The notes: generated by a model not told the origin, from the letters alone. Counted from the stretch's first letter, positions 9,801 to 19,336 are shown. The stretch is 64,000 nucleotides of DNA from Bradyrhizobium nitroreducens (GCF_002776695.1 NZ_LFJC01000003.1:1536986-1600985), one strand, 5' to 3'. Numbers and translations are program-made.

Positions 9801-10634
9801 ATGACATACGCGACGGTGATGGTCAGCCTGGCGCTCGACCAGTCCAACGAAGCGCGTCTTCAGGTCGCGGGCGAGCTCGCCGAACGATTCGAGGCGGCCA
9901 TCGTCGGGGTCGCCGCGGCACAGTTCGCACCGCCGCTCTATTTCACCGACGGCGCCGAGGCGCAAGCGGTGATCGACGAGGGCGAAGCCTCGGTCAAGCG
10001 GCGGCTGGCTGGCCTCGAGGCGCAATTCCGGGCCGCGACCAAGAATCGCGGCGGACATGCCGAGTGGCGCAGCGCCATGGACTTTCCGGCGCGATTCGCC
10101 CTGGCGCAGGCGCGCTGCGCCGACATCGTCGTGAGCGGCGGGCAGAGCCCGGCCTTCTCCGATGCGTTCGCGCTTGCAAGCCCCAAGGATCTGGTGATGC
10201 AGGCCGGCCGTCCGCTTCTCGTCGTCCCCGACCGGGTCAACTGGCTCGACCTGCGCAGCGTGCTGGTGGCGTGGAAGGACACGCCGGAGGCGCGGCGGGC
10301 GGTGGCCGATGCGCTGCCGATGCTGCGCAAGGCGAGGGACGTCACCATCGCCGCAATTCCGGAGCGCGACGACGACCGTTCGGTCGTGACGGCAGGCGTC
10401 ACCGACGTTGCCGCCTGGCTCGCCCGTCACGGCGTCGCCGCGACGGCGCGAATCTGCGAAGGCGCCCGGAACGAGACCACCGCCGCGCAGCTGGAGAAAG
10501 TCGCCGGCGATGTCGATGCCGGCCTGATCGTAGCGGGCGCCTATGGTCATTCGAGATTTCGTGAACTGATCCTGGGAGGCGTCACCCAATATCTGGTCAC
10601 GCAGACTGCCCGCAGCGTGCTGCTGTCGCATTGA
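9801..10634 (+). CDS. tandem universal stress protein
   Basis: A 277-residue protein made of two USP-like halves (about 1-145 and 150-277). The second half keeps the nucleotide-binding glycine pattern GAYGHSRFRELILGG near the C terminus; the first lacks it. USP proteins of this size are often induced under low oxygen, and this gene sits between fixL and fixN with a weak FixK-type box at the usual distance, as does blr2761 in B. japonicum. It is followed 34 bases later by a CBS-domain gene and probably shares its transcript. The biochemical role is unknown. Confidence 0.85.
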   Translation: MTYATVMVSLALDQSNEARLQVAGELAERFEAAIVGVAAAQFAPPLYFTDGAEAQAVIDEGEASVKRRLAGLEAQFRAATKNRGGHAEWRSAMDFPARFALAQARCADIVVSGGQSPAFSDAFALASPKDLVMQAGRPLLVVPDRVNWLDLRSVLVAWKDTPEARRAVADALPMLRKARDVTIAAIPERDDDRSVVTAGVTDVAAWLARHGVAATARICEGARNETTAAQLEKVAGDVDAGLIVAGAYGHSRFRELILGGVTQYLVTQTARSVLLSH

Positions 10635-10668
10635 CGGCCGGCCGGAATCGAATCGAGGAGGACGCGCC

Positions 10669-11094
10669 GTGTACAAATTTCTTGAACAGACCGTTGACGG
10701 CTACATGACGCGCAACGTCAAGACGGTGCCGCGCGGCCTCGACTTGTTCGAGCTCAGCGAGATGTTCGAGACCGACGACTTCAACTCCTATCCGGTCGAG
10801 GACGACGGGCAGGTGGTCGGCATCGTCACCAAATTCGACATCCTGAAGTGCTTCGCCTTCACGCCGACCCAGATGTTGCCGCGCTACGACGATCTGATGA
10901 GCCGCAAGATCGGCGACGTCATGACGCCCGAGTTCATCTATGTCAGTCCCGACACGCGCCTGACGCGCGTGCTCCAGATCATGGTCGAGCACCGCATCAG
11001 GAGCATCATCGTGCTCGACAGCGCGCAGAAGCTGGTCGGAATCATCGCCCGCGAGGATGTCATCGCGGCACTCAAGGCGACGGCCCGCGACTGA
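10669..11094 (+). CDS. CBS-domain pair protein
   Basis: A 141-residue protein consisting of two CBS motifs (about residues 10-65 and 80-138), the second ending HRIRSIIVLDSAQKLVGIIARED. Such free-standing Bateman modules bind adenine nucleotides and act as energy sensors, often by docking on other proteins. The GTG start has GAGGAGG seven bases upstream. The pairing with a USP gene inside the oxygen-control locus suggests a role in the microaerobic response. The partner protein is unknown. It corresponds in position to blr2762 of B. japonicum. Confidence 0.85.
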   Translation: MYKFLEQTVDGYMTRNVKTVPRGLDLFELSEMFETDDFNSYPVEDDGQVVGIVTKFDILKCFAFTPTQMLPRYDDLMSRKIGDVMTPEFIYVSPDTRLTRVLQIMVEHRIRSIIVLDSAQKLVGIIAREDVIAALKATARD

Positions 11095-11423
11095 TCGACC
11101 ATCCCTGATCGGAATTCGCTGTCGGCTCCGTGATTATACGGAGGCCGCGCCCCTTCGCGCGTCACGTTCGACCCGCTTTCCCGCATCCGCTGGAAAGAAA
11201 GAGCCTTTGGCGTCCTCGAGAACGCCGAAGCGAAGCTTCGGTCGCGGCGCCGGATCAGAGGTCTCCTTCCACGCGAAACATCCCGGCTGCGATGCGGAAA
11301 TCTGTCGGGAATTAACGGATCTTCGTCAGTTCCGAAGAACTTAAGTGCCGTTCTTGATTTCAATCAATTCCCGGTGAAGGTGAATGTGGTTTTTGGCGCT
11401 GTGTTCTTTCAGAGAGAATCCGC
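11095..11423 (+). promoter_or_regulatory. intergenic region upstream of fixN
   Basis: No gene is supported in this 329-base stretch. It holds a 7-base-arm hairpin (CCGAAGC-GAA-GCTTCGG, 11225-11241) that may end the usp-CBS transcript, though no T run follows it, and near its 3' end the FixK-type box listed separately. Confidence 0.5.
11354..11367 (+). promoter_or_regulatory. FixK box (anaerobox) of fixNOQP
   Basis: TTGATTTCAATCAA is a perfect palindromic TTGAT-N4-ATCAA site centred 63.5 bases before the fixN ATG. If FixK2 binds at -40.5, transcription starts near 11401 with a leader of about 23 bases. Confidence 0.9.
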
Positions 11424-13073
11424 ATGAGCCAGCCCTCCATCTCCAAATCCATGACCATCGGTGAAAGCGGCTTGGCTGTCGTGTTCGCAGTCACCGCCTT
11501 CCTCTGCGTAATCGCCTCGGCCAAGGCGCTCGATGCGCCGTTCGCCTTCCACGCCGCGCTCGGCGCGGCGGCGAGCTTGGCGGCGGTGTTTGTCATCATC
11601 AACCGCTACCTCGACCGCCCGGCGGCGCTGCCGCCGCAGGAGATCAACGGTCGCCCGAACTACAACATGGGCCCGATCAAGTTCTCCTCCTTCATGGCGA
11701 TGTTCTGGGGCATTGCCGGCTTCCTGGTCGGCCTCATCATCGCCTCGCAGCTGGCCTGGCCCGCGCTGAACTTCGATCTGCCCTGGACCAGCTTCGGCCG
11801 TTTGAGGCCGCTGCACACCTCCGCGGTGATCTTCGCCTTTGGCGGCAACGTCCTGCTCGCGACCTCCTTCTACGTGGTGCAGAAGTCCTGCCGTGCGCGC
11901 CTCGCCGGCGATCTCGCGCCGTGGTTCGTCGTGGTGGGCTACAATTTCTTCATTCTGATCGCCGGCACCGGCTATCTGCTCGGCGTTACCCAGTCGAAGG
12001 AATATGCCGAGCCGGAATGGTACGCCGATCTGTGGCTGACCATCGTCTGGGTCGTCTATCTGCTCGTCTTCCTTGTCACCATCATCAAACGCAAGGAACC
12101 GCACATCTTCGTCGCGAACTGGTTCTATCTCGCTTTCATCGTGACGATCGCGGTGCTGCATCTCGGCAACAACCCGGCACTTCCGGTCTCGGTGTTCGGC
12201 TCCAAGTCCTACGTCGCCTGGGGCGGCATCCAGGACGCCATGTTCCAGTGGTGGTACGGCCACAACGCGGTCGGCTTCTTCCTGACCGCCGGCTTCCTCG
12301 CCATCATGTACTACTTCATCCCGAAGCGCGCCGAGCGGCCGATCTATTCCTACCGGCTGTCGATCATCCACTTCTGGGCGCTGATCTTCCTGTATATCTG
12401 GGCAGGTCCCCACCATCTGCACTACACGGCGCTGCCTGACTGGACGCAGACGCTCGGCATGACCTTCTCGATCATGCTGTGGATGCCCTCCTGGGGCGGC
12501 ATGATCAACGGCCTGATGACGCTGTCGGGTGCCTGGGACAAGCTGCGCACCGACCCCGTGCTGCGCATGCTCGTGGTCTCCGTCGCCTTCTACGGCATGT
12601 CGACCTTCGAAGGCCCGATGATGTCGATCAAGGTGGTCAACTCGCTCAGCCACTACACCGACTGGACCATCGGCCACGTGCATTCCGGTGCGCTCGGCTG
12701 GGTCGGCTTCGTCTCCTTCGGCGCGCTGTACTGCCTGGTGCCGTGGGCCTGGAATCGCAAGGGGCTCTACAGCCTGAAGCTCGTCAACTGGCACTTCTGG
12801 GTCGCGACCCTCGGCATCGTCCTCTACATCTCGGCGATGTGGGTGTCCGGCATCCTGCAGGGTCTGATGTGGCGCGCCTACACCTCGCTCGGCTTCCTCG
12901 AATACTCCTTCATCGAGACCGTCGAGGCGATGCATCCCTTCTACATCATCCGCGCAGCCGGCGGCGGCCTGTTCCTGATCGGAGCGCTGATCATGGCCTA
13001 TAATCTCTGGATGACGGTTCGCGTCGGCGAGGCGGAAGTCCAGATGCCCGTCGCTCTTCAGCCGGCGGAATGA
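11424..13073 (+). CDS. fixN: FixN, catalytic subunit of cbb3 cytochrome oxidase
   Basis: A 549-residue polytopic membrane protein of the haem-copper oxidase superfamily. Histidine-containing segments match the haem b, haem b3 and CuB ligand regions: PLHTSAV near residue 130, [10 protein letters not shown] near 277, [15 protein letters not shown] near 328, and HVHSGALGW near 418. It reduces oxygen to water with high affinity as the core of the cbb3 oxidase and is needed for respiration under the near-anoxic conditions of nodules. It is the first gene of fixNOQP; fixO follows after ten bases. Confidence 0.98.
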   Translation: MSQPSISKSMTIGESGLAVVFAVTAFLCVIASAKALDAPFAFHAALGAAASLAAVFVIINRYLDRPAALPPQEINGRPNYNMGPIKFSSFMAMFWGIAGFLVGLIIASQLAWPALNFDLPWTSFGRLRPLHTSAVIFAFGGNVLLATSFYVVQKSCRARLAGDLAPWFVVVGYNFFILIAGTGYLLGVTQSKEYAEPEWYADLWLTIVWVVYLLVFLVTIIKRKEPHIFVANWFYLAFIVTIAVLHLGNNPALPVSVFGSKSYVAWGGIQDAMFQWWYGHNAVGFFLTAGFLAIMYYFIPKRAERPIYSYRLSIIHFWALIFLYIWAGPHHLHYTALPDWTQTLGMTFSIMLWMPSWGGMINGLMTLSGAWDKLRTDPVLRMLVVSVAFYGMSTFEGPMMSIKVVNSLSHYTDWTIGHVHSGALGWVGFVSFGALYCLVPWAWNRKGLYSLKLVNWHFWVATLGIVLYISAMWVSGILQGLMWRAYTSLGFLEYSFIETVEAMHPFYIIRAAGGGLFLIGALIMAYNLWMTVRVGEAEVQMPVALQPAE

Positions 13074-13083
13074 GGAGCAAACA

Positions 13084-13818
13084 ATGTCATTCTGGACACG
13101 TCATCAAGTCTTCGAAAAGAACTCGATCATCCTGGTCGTCGGCATCCTGCTGGTGATCGCGATCGGCGGCCTCGTCGAGATCACCCCGTTGTTCTACCTC
13201 AAGAGCACGATCGAGAAGGTCGATGGGGTCAGGCCCTACACGCCGCTGGAGCTCGCCGGGCGCAACGTCTACGTCCGCGAGGGCTGCTATCTCTGCCACT
13301 CGCAGATGATCCGGCCGCTGCGCGACGAGGTCGAGCGCTACGGTCACTTCTCGCTCGCCGCCGAGAGCATGTTCGACCACCCGTTCCAGTGGGGCTCCAA
13401 GCGTACCGGTCCCGATCTCGCCCGCGTCGGCGCCAAATATTCCGACGACTGGCACGTGACCCATCTGACCAATCCGCGCGCGATCGTGCCGCAGTCGGTG
13501 ATGCCGGGCTATCCGTTCCTCAGCCGCAACGAGCTCGATCCGGACTCCATCGCCGATCACATGCGCACGCTGAGAACCGTCGGTGTGCCCTACACCGATG
13601 ACCAGATCGCCAGCGCCGGTGCCGACATGAAGGCTCAGGCCGATCCGGAGAATGCGGGCACCGACGCCTTCAACAAGCGCTACGCCAAGGCCGTCGTGCG
13701 CAATTTCGACGGCAAGGCCGGCACGCCGACCGAGATGGACGCGCTGATCGCGTACCTGCAGATGCTCGGCACCCTGGTCGACTTCAAGATCTACAACGAG
13801 AAAGCCAATCTTCGCTGA
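13084..13818 (+). CDS. fixO: FixO, monohaem cytochrome c subunit of cbb3 oxidase
   Basis: A 244-residue protein with one N-terminal membrane anchor (about 15-38) and a periplasmic cytochrome c domain; the haem site is [15 protein letters not shown] near residue 70. It passes electrons from FixP to FixN. Length and motif match B. japonicum FixO. AGGAGCAAACA precedes the ATG and the fixN stop lies only ten bases upstream, so translation is probably coupled within fixNOQP. Confidence 0.97.
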   Translation: MSFWTRHQVFEKNSIILVVGILLVIAIGGLVEITPLFYLKSTIEKVDGVRPYTPLELAGRNVYVREGCYLCHSQMIRPLRDEVERYGHFSLAAESMFDHPFQWGSKRTGPDLARVGAKYSDDWHVTHLTNPRAIVPQSVMPGYPFLSRNELDPDSIADHMRTLRTVGVPYTDDQIASAGADMKAQADPENAGTDAFNKRYAKAVVRNFDGKAGTPTEMDALIAYLQMLGTLVDFKIYNEKANLR

Positions 13819-13831
13819 GAAGGCATGAACG

Positions 13832-13996
13832 ATGAAAGCCATCCTGACAGTCCACAATCTAGCGTCCGAGCTCGTGACGACGATCTGGACCCCGGTGTTC
13901 GTCGCGATCTTTCTCGCGATCGTCGCCTACGCTTTTTGGCCCCGTAACAAGGCTGCCTTCGACGAAGCAGCGCACCTGCCGTTGCGGGAGGAGTGA
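13832..13996 (+). CDS. fixQ: FixQ, small subunit of cbb3 oxidase
   Basis: A 54-residue protein with one membrane span (about residues 14-36, TIWTPVFVAIFLAIVAYAFW) and a short charged tail ending LREE. FixQ/CcoQ helps keep the cbb3 complex together and is not essential for its activity in all species. The start at ATG 13832 gives the CcoQ-like reading frame; an ATG seven bases upstream is in another frame and gives no family-like product. It lies between fixO and fixP, five bases before the fixP ATG. Confidence 0.93.
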   Translation: MKAILTVHNLASELVTTIWTPVFVAIFLAIVAYAFWPRNKAAFDEAAHLPLREE

Positions 13997-14001
13997 GAGA
14001 C

Positions 14002-14877
14002 ATGACCGACCATCATAGCGACATCGATTCCGTCTCCGGCAAGTCCACGACCGGGCACGAGTGGGACGGCATCAAGGAGCTCAACACACCGCTGCCACGC
14101 TGGTGGGTGATCACCTTCTACCTCACCATCGTCTGGGCAATCGCCTACTGGGTCGTCTATCCGGCCTGGCCGCTGATCTCCAGCAACACCACGGGCATGT
14201 TCGGCTACTCCTCGCGCGCCGACGTCGCGGTCGAGCTCGCCAACCTCGAGAAGATCCGCGGTGACAAGATGGCGGCGCTGGGTACCGCTTCGCTCGCCGA
14301 CATCGAGAAGGACCCGGCCTTGCTGGCGCTCGCCCGTGCCAAGGGCAAGACCGTGTTCGGCGACAATTGCGCGCCGTGCCACGGCTCCGGCGCCGCCGGC
14401 GCCAAGGGCTATCCGAACCTGAACGACGACGACTGGCTGTGGGGCGGCACGCTCGACCAGATCATGCAGACCATCCAGTTCGGCGCGCGCTCCGGTCATG
14501 CCAAGACGCATGAGGGCCAGATGCTCGCCTTCGGCAAGGACGGCGTGCTGAAGCCGGACGAGATCGTCACGGTCGCCAATTACGTGCGGTCGCTGTCGGG
14601 CCTGCCGACCCGCCAGGGCTTCGACAAGGCCAAGGGTGAGAAGATCTTCGCGGAAAACTGCGTTGCCTGCCACGGCGACGGCGGCAAGGGCAACCAGGAG
14701 ATGGGTGCACCGAACCTGACCGACAAGATCTGGCTCTATGGCTCCGACGAAGCGGCTCTGATCGAGACCATCAGCCAAGGCCGCGCCGGCGTCATGCCGG
14801 CCTGGGAAGGGCGGCTCGATCCCGCCACCATCAAGGCGATGGCGGTCTACGTCCACTCGCTCGGCGGCGGAAAGTAG
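14002..14877 (+). CDS. fixP: FixP, dihaem cytochrome c subunit of cbb3 oxidase
   Basis: A 291-residue membrane-anchored cytochrome. One span lies near residues 30-55, followed by two cytochrome c domains with haem sites CAPCHGSG and CVACHGDGG (about residues 122 and 218 from this start). It takes electrons from the bc1 complex or cytochrome c and feeds FixO. The ATG at 14002 is preferred over the in-frame GTG three codons earlier, which overlaps the fixQ stop. Last gene of fixNOQP; a hairpin follows after 23 bases. Confidence 0.97.
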   Translation: MTDHHSDIDSVSGKSTTGHEWDGIKELNTPLPRWWVITFYLTIVWAIAYWVVYPAWPLISSNTTGMFGYSSRADVAVELANLEKIRGDKMAALGTASLADIEKDPALLALARAKGKTVFGDNCAPCHGSGAAGAKGYPNLNDDDWLWGGTLDQIMQTIQFGARSGHAKTHEGQMLAFGKDGVLKPDEIVTVANYVRSLSGLPTRQGFDKAKGEKIFAENCVACHGDGGKGNQEMGAPNLTDKIWLYGSDEAALIETISQGRAGVMPAWEGRLDPATIKAMAVYVHSLGGGK

Positions 14878-14900
14878 CAGATCCGCGGCTCAAAGGCTTC

Positions 14901-14930
14901 AAACGGGGGTGAACAAAAGTGCCCCCGTTT
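14901..14930 (+). terminator. hairpin after fixNOQP
   Basis: AAACGGGGG pairs with CCCCCGTTT across a 12-base loop. The stem ends in TTT but no longer T run follows, so it could be a moderate terminator or an mRNA-protecting hairpin. Its last two bases are also the first two of the fixG FixK box. Confidence 0.6.
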
Positions 14931-14942
14931 GAGCTGGATCAA
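14929..14942 (+). promoter_or_regulatory. FixK box of fixGHIS
   Basis: TTGAGCTGGATCAA matches TTGA-N6-TCAA exactly and is centred 65.5 bases before the fixG ATG. This predicts a start near 14976. It overlaps the right arm of the hairpin after fixP. Confidence 0.8.
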
Positions 14943-15000
14943 CTGGCGCGGCGGTGTCGGGTCTAGGTTTAATCGCACCTCTTTTTAGAAGTTCCAAGCG

Positions 15001-16467
15001 ATGAACAAGACCGTCAACCCGAACGAGCTCAAGCCTGCCGGCGACGTCGGGCCGCTCTATGCGGCCCGCAAGAAGGTCTATCCCCAGAGCGTCTCCGGCA
15101 CGTTTCGCCGGATCAAGTGGGGCCTGATGGCGGTCTGCCTCGGCGTCTACTACTTCCTGCCGTTCGTGCGCTGGAACCGCGGCCTCGGTGCCCCCAGCCA
15201 GGCGGTGCTGATCGATCTTCCCAACAGTCGCTTCTACTTCTTCTTCATCGAGCTGTGGCCGCAGGAGGTCTACTACTTTACCGGCCTGCTGATCGTGGCC
15301 GCGGTGGCGCTGTTCCTGATGAACTCGGTCGGCGGCCGCATCTGGTGCGGCTATCTCTGTCCGCAGACGGTGTGGACCGACGTGTTCTATGCCGTCGAGC
15401 GCCTGATCGAGGGTGACCGCCGCGAGCGGATGAAGAAGGACAAATCGTCCGATCCGCTGAAGCTCGAGCGGATATCCGAGATCGTGCTCAAGCATTCGAT
15501 CTGGCTCATGATCGCCTGGTGGACCGGCGGCGCCTGGGTGCTCTACTTCAACGACGCGCCGACCCTGGTGAAGGAGCTCGTCACCTTCCAGGGGCCGATG
15601 ATCGCCTATATCTGGATCGGCATCCTCACCGCGACGACCTACGTCCTCGCCGGCTACATGCGCGAGCAGGTCTGCACCTACATGTGCCCGTGGCCGCGCA
15701 TCCAGGCCGCGCTCACCGACGAATGGGCGCTCAACGTCACCTATCGCTACGACCGCGGCGAGAAGCGCACCTCGGTCAAGAAGGCCGCCGAGCTGCGCGC
15801 GCTCGGCCAGCAGGTCGGCGACTGCGTCGATTGCTACCAATGCGTCGCGGTCTGCCCGACCGGCATCGACATCCGCAACGGACCGCAGATGGAATGCATC
15901 CAGTGCGGCCTCTGCATCGACGCTTGCGACAACGTGATGGCCAAGATCGGCCGTCCGAAGCGGCTGATCGGCTACGACAACGACATCAACATCCATCGCC
16001 GCCAGGAAGGCAAGGCGCCGATCTACCGGATCGTCCGGCCGCGCACCATCGTCTACAGCGCGATCATCGCCGCGATTGGCGGCTTCATGGTCTACATGCT
16101 CGCAACCCGCAGCCTGCTCGACGTCAACGTGCTGCATGACCGCAACCCGGTCGCGGTCAAGCTCAGCGACGGCTCGATCCGCAACGCCTACACGGTGCGG
16201 CTGCTGAACAAGAGCGGCTACGATCGCGCCATCGCCATCGACGTGGAGGGACCGATCAACCCGACGATGCACGTCGTCGGCGCCGATTCGGTGACGCCGG
16301 ACCGGCCGATCATCGTGATCCCGCGCGACTCCACCAGCGAGCTGCGGCTGCTCGTCACCGCGCCGGCTGAAAACAATCCGGAGAAGTCGATTCCGGTCCG
16401 CTTCCACGTCATGGACATCGGGCTGGGCGTCGCCGCGAGCGCCACCGACAATTTCGTCGCGCCGTAA
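15001..16467 (+). CDS. fixG: FixG, membrane ferredoxin-like protein for cbb3 assembly
   Basis: A 488-residue protein (CcoG family): several membrane spans in the first half, two clusters of the 4Fe-4S type (CVDCYQCVAVCPTGIDIRNG and MECIQCGLCIDACDNVM, about residues 275-320), one more span near 345-365 and a C-terminal Ig-like domain. CcoG proteins reduce copper for insertion into cbb3 oxidase. First gene of fixGHIS, 15 bases before fixH. The length is normal for the family. Confidence 0.96.
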   Translation: MNKTVNPNELKPAGDVGPLYAARKKVYPQSVSGTFRRIKWGLMAVCLGVYYFLPFVRWNRGLGAPSQAVLIDLPNSRFYFFFIELWPQEVYYFTGLLIVAAVALFLMNSVGGRIWCGYLCPQTVWTDVFYAVERLIEGDRRERMKKDKSSDPLKLERISEIVLKHSIWLMIAWWTGGAWVLYFNDAPTLVKELVTFQGPMIAYIWIGILTATTYVLAGYMREQVCTYMCPWPRIQAALTDEWALNVTYRYDRGEKRTSVKKAAELRALGQQVGDCVDCYQCVAVCPTGIDIRNGPQMECIQCGLCIDACDNVMAKIGRPKRLIGYDNDINIHRRQEGKAPIYRIVRPRTIVYSAIIAAIGGFMVYMLATRSLLDVNVLHDRNPVAVKLSDGSIRNAYTVRLLNKSGYDRAIAIDVEGPINPTMHVVGADSVTPDRPIIVIPRDSTSELRLLVTAPAENNPEKSIPVRFHVMDIGLGVAASATDNFVAP

Positions 16468-16482
16468 GTCCAGGAGAGCATC

Positions 16483-16968
16483 ATGTCATCCAAGCCGCTG
16501 ACCGGAACCAAGGTCTTCCTGATGCTGCTCGCCTTCTTCGGCCTCGTGATCGGCGTCAACGTCACGATGATGAAGCTCGCGATCGCGACGCTGCCCGGCA
16601 CCGAGGTCGACAGCCCCTATGCCGCCGGCCTGACCTACGACCGCGAGATCTCGGCGGCGCAGGACCAGGCCGCGCGCAAATGGAAGGTCAACGCCCATAT
16701 CGAGCGCCGCAACGACGGCAGCGCCGTGGTCCAGGTCGAGGCGCGCGATGCCGGCGGCCAGCCGATCTCCGGACTGAAATTCGGCGGACGGCTGGAGCGG
16801 CCGACCGACAAGCGCGCCGATCTCGCCGTCGAGCTCACCGAGGCCGGCATCGGCCTCTATCGCGGCGATGCCGCATCCGTCGCGCCGGGCCAGTGGGACC
16901 TGGTGATCGAGGGCGAGGCGCGGGGCACGCGCGTGTTCCTGTCGCGCAACCGCGTGATCCTGAACTGA
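16483..16968 (+). CDS. fixH: FixH, cbb3 maturation protein
   Basis: A 161-residue protein with an N-terminal membrane span (about residues 11-35) and a periplasmic domain of the FixH/CcoH type, including the TYDREISAAQDQAA segment near residue 50 usual for the family. FixH is needed for a stable, active cbb3 oxidase and is thought to work with FixI in copper delivery. It lies between fixG and fixI, 11 bases before the fixI ATG. Confidence 0.93.
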   Translation: MSSKPLTGTKVFLMLLAFFGLVIGVNVTMMKLAIATLPGTEVDSPYAAGLTYDREISAAQDQAARKWKVNAHIERRNDGSAVVQVEARDAGGQPISGLKFGGRLERPTDKRADLAVELTEAGIGLYRGDAASVAPGQWDLVIEGEARGTRVFLSRNRVILN

Positions 16969-16979
16969 AGGATTTTGTC

Positions 16980-19169
16980 ATGCAGGTCACGCGCGATTTC
17001 TCTCACTACGTTCGCGAAGCGGGCGAGGGCGTCCAGCACATCGATCTCGCGGTCGAAGGCGTTCACTGCGCCGGCTGCATGGCCAAGATCGAGCGCGGCC
17101 TGTCCGCCATCCCCGACGTCACGCTGGCGCGCGTCAATCTCACCGACCGCCGCGTCGCGCTGGAATGGAAGGCGGGCACACTCGACCCCGGCCGCTTCAT
17201 CGACCGGCTCGAAGAGCTCGGCTACAAGGCCTATCCGTTCGAAACCGAAAGCGCTGAAGTGGCGGAGGTCGCCGAATCGCGCTTCCTGCTGCGCTGCCTC
17301 GGCGTCGCCGCCTTCGCCACTATGAACGTGATGATGCTGTCGATCCCGGTGTGGTCGGGCAACGTCTCGGACATGCTGCCCGAGCAGCGTGACTTCTTTC
17401 ACTGGCTCTCGGCGCTGATCGCGCTGCCGGCGGCCGCCTATGCCGGCCAGCCGTTCTTCCGCTCGGCCTGGCGCGCGCTGTCGGCCAAGACGACCAACAT
17501 GGACGTGCCGATCTCGATCGGCGTGATCCTGGCGCTCGGCATGTCGGTGGTCGAGACCATCCACCACGCCGAGCACGCCTATTTCGACGCGGCGATCATG
17601 CTGCTGACTTTCCTGCTGGTCGGCCGCTTCCTCGACCAGAACATGCGACGGCGGACCCGCGCGGTCGCCGGCAATCTCGCCGCGCTGAAGGCGGAGACGG
17701 CGGCCAAGTTCGTCGGTCCCGACGAGATCTCGCAGGTGCCGGTGGCCGCGATCCATCCCGGCGACATCGTGCTGCTCAGGCCCGGCGAGCGTTGCGCGGT
17801 CGACGGCACCGTGATCGAGGGGCGTTCGGAGATCGACCAGAGCCTGATCACCGGCGAGACGCTCTACGTCACGGCCGAGCAGGGTACGCCGGTCTATGCG
17901 GGCTCGATGAATATCTCCGGCACGCTACGGGTGCGGGTCTCGGCGGCATCCGAGGCGACCTTGCTGGCTGAGATCACCCGGCTGCTCGACAACGCGTTGC
18001 AGGCGCGCTCGCGCTACATGCGGCTGGCCGACCGCGCCTCGCGGCTTTATGCGCCGGTGGTGCATGCGACCGCGCTTCTGACCATCCTTGGCTGGGTCAT
18101 CGCCGGCGCGAGCTGGCATGATGCGATCGTGACGGGCGTCGCCGTGCTGATCATTACCTGCCCGTGCGCGCTGGGCCTCGCCATTCCGACCGTGCAGACC
18201 ATCGCCTCCGGCGCGATGTTCAAGTCCGGCGTGCTACTCAATTCCGGCGACGCGATCGAGCGGCTGGCCGAGGCGGACCATGTCATCTTCGACAAGACCG
18301 GCACGCTGACGCTGCCCGATCTCGAAGTGATGAATGCCGCCGATATCCCCGCCGACATCTTCGAGGTCGCCGGCCGGCTCGCACTGTCGAGCCATCATCC
18401 GGTTGCCGCCGCCGTGGCGCAGGCTGCCGGCGCCAAATCGCCCGTTGTCGGTGCGGTCGAAGAGGCCGGTCAGGGCGTCCGCGCGACCGTGGACGGCGTC
18501 GAGCTCCGCCTTGGCCGCCCCTCCTTCTGCGGTGCGGAGGCGCTGATCGGCAGCACTCTCGTCGATCCCGAGGCCTCCATCGTCGCATTCAGCAGAGGCA
18601 GTGAGCGGTTCGTCCTCTCGGTCCGCCAGGGCCTGCGGCCGGATGCCAAGGTTGTGATCGCGGCGCTGAAGGCGCGCAATATCGGCATCGAGATCCTCTC
18701 CGGCGATCGCGAGCCGGCCGTGAGGGCGGCGGCCGAAGCGCTTGAAATTCCCGAATGGCGCGCCGGCGTCACGCCGGCCGACAAGATCGCGCGGATCGAG
18801 GAACTGAAGCAGCGCGGCGCCAAGGTGCTGATGGTCGGCGACGGCATGAACGACGCGCCGTCGCTGGCGGCGGCCCATGTCTCAATGTCGCCGATCTCGG
18901 CTGCGCATCTCAGCCAGGCCACCGCCGACCTCGTCTTCCTCGGCCGGCCGCTCGCCCCGGTGGTTGCCGCCATCGACGCTTCGCGCAAGGCGCTGCACCT
19001 GATGCGGCAAAACCTTTGGCTCGCCATCGGCTACAATGTGCTCGCGGTGCCGGTTGCGATCAGTGGCATCGTGACGCCGCTGATCGCGGCGGCCGCCATG
19101 AGCGGATCCTCGATCCTGGTCATGCTGAATTCGCTGCGTGCGCGCACGTCCTCGCGGGAGATCGTGTGA
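16980..19169 (+). CDS. fixI: FixI, copper-exporting P1B-type ATPase for cbb3
   Basis: A 729-residue P-type ATPase (CcoI family). It has an N-terminal heavy-metal domain with GVHCAGCMAKIERGL near residue 30, a membrane CPC motif (IITCPCALGLAIP, near 398), the phosphorylation site DKTGTLT near 438 and the hinge motif GDGMNDAPS near 620. It loads copper into the periplasm for cbb3 assembly. The open frame extends 100 codons upstream inside fixH, but the ATG at 16980 gives the family length of about 730 residues and follows GAAGGATTT. Its stop codon shares one base with the fixS start. Confidence 0.96.
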   Translation: MQVTRDFSHYVREAGEGVQHIDLAVEGVHCAGCMAKIERGLSAIPDVTLARVNLTDRRVALEWKAGTLDPGRFIDRLEELGYKAYPFETESAEVAEVAESRFLLRCLGVAAFATMNVMMLSIPVWSGNVSDMLPEQRDFFHWLSALIALPAAAYAGQPFFRSAWRALSAKTTNMDVPISIGVILALGMSVVETIHHAEHAYFDAAIMLLTFLLVGRFLDQNMRRRTRAVAGNLAALKAETAAKFVGPDEISQVPVAAIHPGDIVLLRPGERCAVDGTVIEGRSEIDQSLITGETLYVTAEQGTPVYAGSMNISGTLRVRVSAASEATLLAEITRLLDNALQARSRYMRLADRASRLYAPVVHATALLTILGWVIAGASWHDAIVTGVAVLIITCPCALGLAIPTVQTIASGAMFKSGVLLNSGDAIERLAEADHVIFDKTGTLTLPDLEVMNAADIPADIFEVAGRLALSSHHPVAAAVAQAAGAKSPVVGAVEEAGQGVRATVDGVELRLGRPSFCGAEALIGSTLVDPEASIVAFSRGSERFVLSVRQGLRPDAKVVIAALKARNIGIEILSGDREPAVRAAAEALEIPEWRAGVTPADKIARIEELKQRGAKVLMVGDGMNDAPSLAAAHVSMSPISAAHLSQATADLVFLGRPLAPVVAAIDASRKALHLMRQNLWLAIGYNVLAVPVAISGIVTPLIAAAAMSGSSILVMLNSLRARTSSREIV

Positions 19170-19336
19170 TGGAGATCCTGGTCATCCTGGTCCCGCTGGC
19201 CTTGATGCTCGGCGGCGCCGGCCTCGTCGCTTTCCTGTGGTCGCTCAAGAGCGGCCAGTACGACGATCTCGACGGCGCCGCCTGGCGCGCCATTGCCGAC
19301 GACGAGCCGCCGCAGGAAGTCCCGGCCAAGCGCTAG
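19169..19336 (+). CDS. fixS: FixS, small cbb3 maturation protein
   Basis: A 55-residue protein with one N-terminal membrane span (MEILVILVPLALMLGGAGLV) and the conserved FLWSLKSGQYDDLDG segment typical of FixS/CcoS. It is required for cofactor insertion into FixN. Its ATG overlaps the fixI stop (TGATG). The stop codon TAG (19334-19336) lies inside the CTAG target duplicated by the insertion sequence that follows, so the element begins at the very next base and fixS is left intact. Confidence 0.95.
   Translation: MEILVILVPLALMLGGAGLVAFLWSLKSGQYDDLDGAAWRAIADDEPPQEVPAKR
19333..19336. repeat. left target-site duplication CTAG
   Basis: CTAG directly left of the insertion sequence, repeated at 20602-20605 on its right. 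It contains the fixS stop codon TAG. Confidence 0.85.

Noticed and set aside
11409..12935. 508-codon frame opposite fixN
   Set aside because: His/Asp/Arg-rich antisense shadow of a well-conserved gene.
16680..16979. 100-codon N-terminal extension of FixI
   Set aside because: It lies inside fixH in another frame; the ATG at 16980 gives the normal FixI length and metal-binding N terminus.
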